This document shows, in pieces, positions 1 through 6,120 of a stretch of DNA of 11,491 bases. How positions within the stretch are numbered: position 1 is the first letter of the stretch; every line of letters starts with the position of its first letter. Under the pieces are notes generated by a model that saw only the letters and a program-made list of their open reading frames with translations, ran no database searches and was not told the origin of the DNA. Both the position numbers and the translations under genes were made by a program. The DNA lies in assembly GCA_014534095.1 (NCBI GenBank), contig JACVSD010000057.1, forward strand, positions 1 to 11,491, read 5' to 3'. The DNA is from Nitrospiraceae bacterium (GTDB taxonomy: Bacteria > Nitrospirota > Nitrospiria > Nitrospirales > Nitrospiraceae).

Positions 1-561
1 AATGATCATGGCCTTGGCGGCATAGGTGAAGGCCGTATCCCACGACACGCGCAGCATGTCGTCCAGAAACCGCGCATTGAATTTATATTTCGTCTTGGTC
101 TCCGGCGTCAGCTCGGGGGAGCCGTCATCCATCCAGGCCTTCCAGCCTTTGCGCATCAACGGGCCCTTCAACCGATACGGACCGTAGACCCGGCGATGGA
201 AGGTAAACCCCTTCAAACACATGCGGGGGTTATGGGCAAACGTCCCGCGGTTGCCGTAGAGGTCTTCATAGGTTTGGTGATCATAGTTCTGCTCGACCCG
301 CATGACCACGCCGTTCCGCACAAAGGCCCGAATGCGGCACGCGTGCGTGTCGTTCGGCGAACAACACCACGTAAACGAGGAATCGTACCGGTACTGATCG
401 TGATACACCCGCTCCCACGACCGGTCCGGATAATCGCCCAAGGGGTTCCCCACTTCGATGACCGGCTGGAGCGCGGTCAGCGCCAGGACTTTATCCGCCA
501 CCGCCACCGCGGCGACGGTCCCCACGGACACCTTTAAAAATTGCCGACGTGACAAAAACAT
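1..561 (-). CDS. nxrA: Nitrite oxidoreductase alpha subunit NxrA, N-terminal part (gene runs off the left edge)
   Basis: NxrA is the molybdopterin catalytic subunit that oxidises nitrite to nitrate, and belongs to the type II DMSO reductase family. Only the first 187 codons are present; the full protein is usually about 1,150 residues. Residues 4-10 (SRRQFLK) form a twin-arginine motif followed by a short Ala/Val-rich stretch, consistent with Tat export and a periplasm-facing enzyme. Residues C67, D71, C75 and C115 form C-x3-D-x3-C-x39-C, the expected site for the N-terminal [4Fe-4S] cluster with one Asp ligand. The sequence matches my memory of Nitrospira NxrA closely. The ATG at 559-561 is preceded by AGGGAGGT at 569-576 with a 7-nt spacer. 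An in-frame ATG at 634-636 would add 25 residues but has no ribosome binding site and would bury the Tat motif. The gene lies downstream of two sigma54-activator two-component pairs on the same strand and has its own -24/-12 element. No frameshift is seen. Confidence 0.95.
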   Translation of the reverse strand, partial: MFLSRRQFLKVSVGTVAAVAVADKVLALTALQPVIEVGNPLGDYPDRSWERVYHDQYRYDSSFTWCCSPNDTHACRIRAFVRNGVVMRVEQNYDHQTYEDLYGNRGTFAHNPRMCLKGFTFHRRVYGPYRLKGPLMRKGWKAWMDDGSPELTPETKTKYKFNARFLDDMLRVSWDTAFTYAAKAMII

Positions 562-568
562 ATGATTA

Positions 569-576
569 ACCTCCCT
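569..576 (-). promoter_or_regulatory. Ribosome binding site of nxrA
   Basis: AGGGAGGT on the minus strand is a strong Shine-Dalgarno, 7 nt before the ATG at 561. It fixes the nxrA start so that the twin-arginine motif sits at residues 4-10. Confidence 0.85.
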
Positions 577-593
577 GCTATAAGACGACAACC

Positions 594-620
594 TCAGACC
601 TCTTCCAATTGCTTGCTCAT
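594..620 (-). CDS. Possible 8-residue leader ORF in the nxrA leader (MSKQLEEV)
   Basis: An ATG at 618-620 opens eight codons and stops with TGA at 594-596, 32 nt before the nxrA ATG. It is directly preceded by the purine-rich run GGAGGGGAGGTGGG, which contains two Shine-Dalgarno-like cores, a better site than chance would usually give. It lies inside the leader predicted from the sigma54 element. Such a mini-ORF could couple translation or act as an attenuator, but the peptide has no run of a regulatory amino acid. The purine run might instead be a ribosome standby site or coincidence. This is an inference from sequence only. Confidence 0.25.
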   Translation of the reverse strand: MSKQLEEV

Positions 621-691
621 CCCACCTCCCCTCCATTGAAGAGTCCGGCGTTCTGTTCCATGACACAGACTGAGGCCGGCAGCCGGCGGAG

Positions 692-709
692 AGAGCAAGC
701 TCGCTGCCA
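692..709 (-). promoter_or_regulatory. Sigma54 (RpoN) -24/-12 promoter of nxrA
   Basis: The minus strand reads TGGCAGC-GAGC-TTGCT. The -24 GG (707-708) and the -12 GC (695-696) are separated by exactly 10 nt, as sigma54 requires. The consensus is TGGCACG-N4-TTGC[A/T]; the only departures are the last two bases of the -24 block. The expected transcript start is near 683, giving a leader of about 122 nt before the nxrA ATG. The next two regulators encoded upstream both carry the GAFTGA sigma54-contact loop, which raises the prior for a functional site. No equally good sigma70 promoter was noticed between here and nxrA. Confidence 0.75.
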
Positions 710-1059
710 CAACATGAATGAGGATGTTAGATCGAGTGCAGGCGTGCTAAGTGCTTGTAACTTTGGCTGAAACGGCGTTGATCAAAGATTCGTGTGGAGA
801 CGGGCAGCATCCAGTACCCTCTTCTAACGAATATAGCGGTATGCCCGGCCGATTGGTCCCGATATTAATTCCAAGAATACATTGACTTAAGAGCCGCATA
901 TCTTTGTATTCGCTAGCGCGTCTATCGCACCCCGCCACATTTCCTTACCTATGGGCCCTTCGCCGATGAAATGAGTCGTTACGGATTGGAAGCATGAAGA
1001 GGGAGTTCGAGGGGCGGTGATGGAAAGAGGTGCTCGCAGACGTTACGGGAACGCGACGC
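710..1059. other. Non-coding region between the nxrA promoter and RR1, candidate activator-binding zone
   Basis: These 350 bases separate the sigma54 element from the end of RR1. They are visibly more AT-rich in parts than the neighbouring genes, and no convincing gene is seen. A 63-codon GTG-started minus-strand frame (747-938) has no family resemblance. Sigma54 activators normally bind 80-200 bp upstream of their promoter, so this is where enhancer sites for nxrA would be expected. Candidate elements are a TTGG...CCAA dyad at 852-875 and three closely spaced GTGC copies at 736-754. No clear rho-independent terminator follows RR1, so read-through towards nxrA cannot be excluded. Confidence 0.5.
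852..875. promoter_or_regulatory. Candidate upstream activator site (imperfect dyad)
   Basis: TTGG (853-856) and CCAA (871-874) are symmetric about a central ATAT (862-865). The centre is about 156 bp upstream of the -24 GG, a typical distance for an enhancer used by an NtrC-type activator. The matched arms are only 4 bp, so this is a weak candidate based on symmetry and position alone. Confidence 0.2.
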
Positions 1060-2520
1060 CTATGCCTCCTCCGATTCAGCTCCGAGGAAGCGCTTCATGA
1101 GAAGTGAGAAATGCTGGCGAGGGATCCCGCTGCTCTCCGCCGCCTTCGTGATGACGCCGCCACATTGAGATAGCTTTGCGCGCAGATAGGCTTTCGTGAA
1201 ATCCTCGATTGCCCGTTCTTTCGCATCCGCGTAGGGCAAGGTAGCCAACGCATCATCGTTCGATGTCACACGGTCCGTCGCCACCAGCGGCAATAGAGCC
1301 CGCACATCACTCGCTTTGATTGTATCGTCCATGGCGAGCATCACGGCGCGTTCAATCACATTGCGCAATTCACGGCCGTTGCCCGGCCAGCCGTAGGAGA
1401 CCAGGACGGCCAAAGCGTCCTCCTGGAAGTGGCATCGGGCCCGTCCCATTTCCCGCGCGAGGCGCATGAGCAGATGCCGAGCCATCACGGGAATATCCGT
1501 CGGTCGCTCACGGAGGGGAGGGACCGGAATAGAGACGACAGCCAGCCGATAGTACAAATCTCTCCGGAACGTACCTTGCCTCACACGCTCCTCGAGGTTT
1601 TGATTGGTCGCCGCGACGAACCGCATGTCGATCCGGCGCACTCTCGTCCCGCCAACGGGACGGACTTCGCCTTCTTCCAGGACTCTCAGCAATTTTGCCT
1701 GCAGGATGACGGGCAATTCACCGATCTCGTCAAGAAAGACCGTGCCCCCATTGGCGAGCTCGATCAAGCCCGGTTTGTCGGCAACGGCGCCGGTGAACGC
1801 GCCCCGCACATGCCCGAACAACTCGCTTTCCATCATGCCTTCCGGGATAGACGTGCAATCGATGACTTGGAACGGCCGGTCACGCTCCGGGCTCTGCTGA
1901 TGAATCGCCCGTGCGATCATGCCTTTGCCCGTGCCTGTTTCTCCAGTGATCAACACCGTTGACCGCACACGTGCCGCCTCCTGAACTCTGCGCATGATTT
2001 GATCGAACGCCGGGCTGGTGCCCACCAGGGTATTCGCCTCCACTTCGTGGACCGCCGCCTGCTCGTACACGGCATGCCGCCTCAAGATCTCGGAGATCCG
2101 TATCGCGCGATGCAGCCGCATGCCGAGCGCCTCCGGTGTAACAGGCTTGACGACATAATCAAACGCGCCACGGCGCATAGCATCGACGGCCAGGGTCACC
2201 GTGTTCATGCGTGTAATGACGAGCACCGGCAGATTACGGTCTATCACTTGAATCCGGCTCACCAGATCGAGCCCGTCCATGCCCGGTAACATCATGTCGG
2301 TCAGGACCAAGTCAACGGCCTGTTCGCTCAGCAATTTGAGCGCCCCTTCCGCAGTGGACCGCACCTCCATATCAAAGTCGCCCCCCAAGGGTTTCAAGTC
2401 GGCCTGCTCCAAGGCATGGAGCATCAGCTCGACATCCGTCGCGTTGTCTTCGACGATAAGAATGGTAAAGGGCGCTTTTTTCCGTTTTTCGAGATGTCGG
2501 TCCAGTAGTGGAGCAGGCAT
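1060..2520 (-). CDS. Sigma54-dependent response regulator RR1 (receiver, AAA+, Fis-type HTH)
   Basis: This 486-residue NtrC-family activator would be phosphorylated by a sensor kinase and use ATP to open sigma54-RNA polymerase promoters. The receiver (about 18-135) has acidic residues E24/D25, phosphoacceptor D75, T103 and K125. The AAA+ domain (about 165-400) has Walker A GETGTGKG (193-200), the GAFTGA sigma54 loop (240-245) and Walker B FLDE (262-265). A Fis-like helix-turn-helix closes the protein. Walker A is followed by Gly200 where this family usually has Glu. I chose the ATG at 2518-2520, with GGAGGA at 2531-2536 ten bases away. A GTG at 2583 would add 21 residues ahead of the receiver and has no family support. 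It lies 89 bp after HK1, its likely partner, and is the closest gene upstream of nxrA. That makes it a prime candidate to act on the nxrA -24/-12 element, though the target is inferred. Confidence 0.93.
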   Translation of the reverse strand: MPAPLLDRHLEKRKKAPFTILIVEDNATDVELMLHALEQADLKPLGGDFDMEVRSTAEGALKLLSEQAVDLVLTDMMLPGMDGLDLVSRIQVIDRNLPVLVITRMNTVTLAVDAMRRGAFDYVVKPVTPEALGMRLHRAIRISEILRRHAVYEQAAVHEVEANTLVGTSPAFDQIMRRVQEAARVRSTVLITGETGTGKGMIARAIHQQSPERDRPFQVIDCTSIPEGMMESELFGHVRGAFTGAVADKPGLIELANGGTVFLDEIGELPVILQAKLLRVLEEGEVRPVGGTRVRRIDMRFVAATNQNLEERVRQGTFRRDLYYRLAVVSIPVPPLRERPTDIPVMARHLLMRLAREMGRARCHFQEDALAVLVSYGWPGNGRELRNVIERAVMLAMDDTIKASDVRALLPLVATDRVTSNDDALATLPYADAKERAIEDFTKAYLRAKLSQCGGVITKAAESSGIPRQHFSLLMKRFLGAESEEA

Positions 2521-2538
2521 ATGGTTAACGTCCTCCGC

Positions 2539-2558
2539 GATTACCGGGGGCCGGAATC
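2539..2558 (-). other. Intercistronic stem-loop before RR1
   Basis: On the minus strand GATTCCGG pairs with CCGG-T-AATC around a CCC loop: 8 base pairs with one bulged T. It sits directly upstream of the RR1 ribosome binding site (2531-2536), in the 89-bp gap after HK1. There is no T-tract, so it is not a standard terminator. It could affect mRNA processing or the translation ratio of HK1 and RR1. Confidence 0.35.
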
Positions 2559-2609
2559 CCGACCTGCGCCGCCCGGGTACCACACTGATATGCAGTCTCC
2601 CCGTTCACC

Positions 2610-4625
2610 CTATTCGAACCACGGCAACGTAAATCGTACGGTGCAGCCTTCTTCGTCTTCGCCCTCGATCCAGATCTCTCCTCCATACAACTCCACGATC
2701 CGTTGCACGATCGTCAAGCCGATCCCGCTACCCGGCACGTCGGCCGAACCAAGCCGCACGAACGGCTGAAACACGCGCATACGATGCGGCTCCGGTATGC
2801 CGATGCCGTTGTCTTGAACCGAGAAACAGGCCATGCGTTCCCGCCGCTGGGCACTAATTCGAATCCGGACCGGCCTCTTGGGCGAGGCATATTTGAGCGC
2901 GTTCGAGACCACGTTGTCGAAGATCTGACGCAGATAGGCGGCATGGCATGCCACCAACGGCAAGTCGGGCTCTACAGTAATGCGGCCCTGCTGCCGTTCA
3001 AGCTCGGTGGCCCGTTCCTTCACCACCTCGCCAAGCACCAGGGCAGGATCCACGGCGGTGACCGGTCCGGCTCCCGCCCCGACATGGGCGACAGCCAAGA
3101 TGCCCTCCACCCTCTCCACCAACTCACAGCCGTTTTCCCGGAGGAGCCGCAGCCAGCGATCCACGCGCTCGTCTAATCGACCATGACATTCACGATGGAT
3201 TAACGCCGTCAGTTCCGCCATGCGCTGTCCGGGTCCCTTCAGATCATGGGCCAATGCGGCGGCGAGATGCTCGAGATGACGGAGCCTCGCCGCGAGTCCT
3301 TGTTGCCGCTCTTGCACCGCTTCATACAGGCGCGCGTTTGAAATCGCGACAGCCGCCTGCTGGGCCAATCCGACGGCCAGGCGGCTGTTCCAATGTTCCG
3401 GCTCACGACGATGCCGGCTGACGACAACCAGCACCCCAAACGGCCGGCCTTGGCTCAACAGCGGCACCGACATCATGCTGCTTCCCAACAGGTTTCGACG
3501 CATCACCTCGGGCCCGCAGTCGCGATGCAGGTTGACCCCGTAGGCAACCTGGCGGGTGTCGTAGGCCTGAACCGACACGGGGAACTGTTCCCACAGCATG
3601 ACCGCCTTATACAGTCCCTCGTTCCATGACCCAGACGCCGCTTCGACCACCCAGCAGCCCATCTTGTCATTGCGCAGCATGACGAGGCTCACATCGGCAT
3701 CCGCTAACTCAGCCGCATGATTTGTAATCCGCCGGAGAACCCCGTCCAATCCATCCGGGGCGATCGTGTTGATGTCCTCGCCGATCCCCTCCAATGTTTC
3801 CAGCTCTTTGATTTGCGTGCTGATGCGGACCGCCATCTCATCATAGGCGCGCGCAAGCGCTCCGAGTTCGTCTGTCGCCATGCCGGCCGGCGGCAGGATC
3901 GAGCGAAAACGCGCCGGATCAATTTGTCTGCCGAAGTCGGTGGCGGCTGCCTGCAGCCCTGTGATCCGATCCGTGATCGACCGTGTCAGCAGGCGAGAGC
4001 CGACGAGGCTTAACAGGATAAAGACTGCAAAGGCGCACCAGAGTTCCACAAAGGTCCCCGAAGAGAGCCGCTCGGCCTGCGTATTGAGCGACCGGCGCAC
4101 CACATCCAGGCGGTCCTCAATGCTCCGCAGTTCCTTTCGGAGCCCGTCTGACAGCACATGTCCGTGAGCGGCATTGAGACGTGATAACACGGCGCCATGG
4201 CCGGCGGAGCGCACCAGGTCAATCAACTCCCGCATGGACGTCAAGACCGTCTTCAAGCGTGGGACCAGCGGATAGAGCTCCACGGCGGCGGTTGTACGGC
4301 TGATCTCTTCGGACAAAATATCCCGCAAGACGCCGTCCAGTTCGGATTCCGCTCGCTCGAGTGCGGGTAAGTATTCCTGGTCCTGCGTCAAGACGTAGCC
4401 GTGTAGGGCATCCTCACCGTCGATCGCCAGACGATGAATGACATGGATATACTCACGCGCTTGAAGGACGGATTGGCGCTCCTTTTGGATGGCCAGCAAT
4501 TGACTCGTGACATAGAAATGGACGGCGAGTGATAGCAGGAGAGGGATGAGCAGGAGACTGAGGACGGCCCAGACTTTATGCTGGACGGTCCTCTGTTGCC
4601 ACCATGTCCGGACCGATGACCCCAT
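2610..4625 (-). CDS. Membrane sensor histidine kinase HK1 (CHASE3-HAMP-GAF-HisKA-HATPase)
   Basis: This 671-residue kinase probably phosphorylates RR1, encoded immediately downstream. In order, it has a transmembrane helix (about 18-39), an extracytoplasmic CHASE3-like segment (about 40-190, with HGYVLTQDQEYL typical of the family), a second helix (about 193-213), a HAMP linker (about 214-268), a GAF-type sensory domain (about 290-433), phosphoacceptor H460 in AHDLKGPG, and an ATPase domain. The ATPase has an N-box around N575, DNGIGI (from 605) and GSGIGL (632-637). All catalytic boxes look intact. The ligand of the CHASE3 and GAF regions cannot be read from sequence. I chose the ATG at 4623-4625, with GAGG eight bases upstream. 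A TTG at 4676 would extend the frame across a perfect hairpin in the gap and is unlikely. The gene follows RR2 by 100 bp and is probably in the same transcript. Confidence 0.93.
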   Translation of the reverse strand: MGSSVRTWWQQRTVQHKVWAVLSLLLIPLLLSLAVHFYVTSQLLAIQKERQSVLQAREYIHVIHRLAIDGEDALHGYVLTQDQEYLPALERAESELDGVLRDILSEEISRTTAAVELYPLVPRLKTVLTSMRELIDLVRSAGHGAVLSRLNAAHGHVLSDGLRKELRSIEDRLDVVRRSLNTQAERLSSGTFVELWCAFAVFILLSLVGSRLLTRSITDRITGLQAAATDFGRQIDPARFRSILPPAGMATDELGALARAYDEMAVRISTQIKELETLEGIGEDINTIAPDGLDGVLRRITNHAAELADADVSLVMLRNDKMGCWVVEAASGSWNEGLYKAVMLWEQFPVSVQAYDTRQVAYGVNLHRDCGPEVMRRNLLGSSMMSVPLLSQGRPFGVLVVVSRHRREPEHWNSRLAVGLAQQAAVAISNARLYEAVQERQQGLAARLRHLEHLAAALAHDLKGPGQRMAELTALIHRECHGRLDERVDRWLRLLRENGCELVERVEGILAVAHVGAGAGPVTAVDPALVLGEVVKERATELERQQGRITVEPDLPLVACHAAYLRQIFDNVVSNALKYASPKRPVRIRISAQRRERMACFSVQDNGIGIPEPHRMRVFQPFVRLGSADVPGSGIGLTIVQRIVELYGGEIWIEGEDEEGCTVRFTLPWFE

Positions 4626-4673
4626 GGTGATCGCCTCGCTGCGGGCTACTATGAAGGCGTTCACGCGGACATG

Positions 4674-4700
4674 CAAGAGCCTCTGGCGCTACGGCTCTTG
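4674..4700 (-). other. Intercistronic stem-loop between RR2 and HK1
   Basis: CAAGAGCC (4674-4681) and GGCTCTTG (4693-4700) form a perfect 8-bp inverted repeat with an 11-nt loop, in the 100-bp gap between the RR2 stop and the HK1 start. No T-run follows, so it is not a canonical terminator. It may stabilise or process the polycistronic mRNA, or partly terminate it between the two kinase/regulator pairs. Confidence 0.45.
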
Positions 4701-4725
4701 GTCGGGGGCGATCGGGGTGCGCCGC

Positions 4726-6117
4726 TTATTCGTCGTCTTCGACCTTTTTCAGACGCCGGTCCAGCGCGAAGCGGGTCAACCCAAGGTGCTTCGCCGCCAA
4801 GGTTTTATTGTAGTTTGCCAACCGCACCACTTCATCGATGATGGCCCGCTCGATGTCGGCGAGGGTCTGGTGTCCGAGCTTCATTTCCACCCGGACCATC
4901 GGCTCGGTGCCGGAGGCCGTCGCTACGGCGACCTCCGCGGTCCGCTCGCGCAATTCGCTCGGCAAACATGTCGGAGTGAGCGTCCGGCCTTGGCAGAAAA
5001 TCATCGCGCGTTCGAGAATGTTCTGCAGTTCGCGAATATTCCCGGGATAGGGATACTGCTCAAGCATGACCTGCGCCTCCGCGTCCAAATCGGGTACGGG
5101 CTTGCCGAACTCCTGCGCAAACCGCACAATCGCCCGCCGACACAAGGGAAGAATGTCCTCCACCCGTTTGCGAAGCGGCGGCAGCTCAAACGCCACCACG
5201 TGAAGACGGAAGTACAAATCTTCCCGGAACGTCCCGCGAGCGACTTCTTTCTTGAGATCGCGATTCGTGGCTGTGACGAGACGGAAATCCACGCCGATAT
5301 CGTCGGTTCCGCCCAGCCGCCGGAAGGATCGCTCCTGGATCACCCGCAACAGCTTGGCCTGCATCGGTTGGTCGAGGTCACCGATTTCATCGAGGAACAG
5401 GGTTCCGCCCTCGGCTTTTTCCAGCAGGCCGTACTTACGCTGCGTGGCGCCGGTAAAGGCGCCCCGCTCATACCCGAAGAGCTCGCTCTCGAACAGGTCG
5501 CGGGGAATCGCCGTGCAGTTGACTCCGATGAACGGCCCGGTGGCCCGCGGTCCGTTGTGATGGATCACCCGCGCGAAAAATTCCTTCCCGGTACCCGTTT
5601 CTCCCAGGAGCATCACGGAACTTTTCGGATTGTCCGCCACCTCACGGACCTGTTCGAGCAACTGCTTCATCACGTGACTGTGCGCTTCCAAATTGCTGAA
5701 ATGATATTGGCTGCCCAGTTCATCATGTTCCGACTCGAGACGGCGGCGAAGCGTCAGCACATCCAGGGCACGGGCGATCACAGGATCGATACCCTCAAGA
5801 TCCACTGATTTGATAAGGAAGTCGTAGGCCCCCAGCTTCATCGCTTCCACGGCGTCCTGCACAGTGCCGTACGCCGTCAACATGATCACCATGGCGGCAG
5901 GGGCCAGCTGACGGACCTGCTTCAGCGTGTCGATGCCCCCGAGCCCCGGCATTTTCACATCGAGCAGAATCACGTCGGGCAAATCGTGCTGCAGCGACTC
6001 CAGGAGGGCTTCCCCGGATTCATAGGCCACCACGCGATGGCCTTGCCGGCCCAGCCGTTTGACAATGGCGGCCCGAATCGCCTGTTCGTCATCCGTCACA
6101 AACACCACAGCGCGCAT
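4726..6117 (-). CDS. Sigma54-dependent response regulator RR2 (receiver, AAA+, Fis-type HTH)
   Basis: This 463-residue NtrC/AtoC-type activator has a receiver (about 3-120) with D9/D10, phosphoacceptor D53 and T81. K103 is followed by Ser instead of the nearly invariant Pro. The AAA+ domain (about 140-375) has Walker A GETGTGKE (172-179), GAFTGA (219-224) and Walker B FLDE (241-244). The C-terminus (about 420-463) is a Fis-type helix-turn-helix for DNA binding. The ATG at 6115-6117 has AAGGGA six bases upstream and starts only 3 bp after the HK2 stop, so the two are co-translated and almost certainly a cognate pair. Like RR1 it could drive sigma54 promoters such as the one before nxrA. Which regulator does so cannot be decided from sequence. 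Confidence 0.95.
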   Translation of the reverse strand: MRAVVFVTDDEQAIRAAIVKRLGRQGHRVVAYESGEALLESLQHDLPDVILLDVKMPGLGGIDTLKQVRQLAPAAMVIMLTAYGTVQDAVEAMKLGAYDFLIKSVDLEGIDPVIARALDVLTLRRRLESEHDELGSQYHFSNLEAHSHVMKQLLEQVREVADNPKSSVMLLGETGTGKEFFARVIHHNGPRATGPFIGVNCTAIPRDLFESELFGYERGAFTGATQRKYGLLEKAEGGTLFLDEIGDLDQPMQAKLLRVIQERSFRRLGGTDDIGVDFRLVTATNRDLKKEVARGTFREDLYFRLHVVAFELPPLRKRVEDILPLCRRAIVRFAQEFGKPVPDLDAEAQVMLEQYPYPGNIRELQNILERAMIFCQGRTLTPTCLPSELRERTAEVAVATASGTEPMVRVEMKLGHQTLADIERAIIDEVVRLANYNKTLAAKHLGLTRFALDRRLKKVEDDE

Positions 6118-6120
6118 CAG

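Noticed and set aside
196..537. 113-codon plus-strand frame
   Set aside because: It is antisense to nxrA and has no recognisable domain.
736..754. Three GTGC copies at 7-8 bp spacing
   Set aside because: The motif is only 4 bp with unequal spacing, so it is not distinguishable from chance; noted only as context.
882..910. Plus-strand TTGACT-N17-TGTATT resembling a sigma70 promoter
   Set aside because: It points into the antisense of RR1 with no gene or clear small RNA downstream; the -10 match is weak.
911..918. CGCTAGCG palindrome
   Set aside because: An isolated 8-bp palindrome without flanking symmetry or a repeat partner.
747..938. 63-codon minus-strand frame in the nxrA upstream region
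   Set aside because: It has a GTG start with a ribosome-site match too close to the start, no family resemblance, and lies where enhancer sites for the sigma54 promoter are expected.
4546..5808. 420-codon open frame on the plus strand
   Set aside because: It is antisense to RR2, whose receiver, AAA+ and HTH motifs are complete; long antisense frames are common in GC-rich genes.
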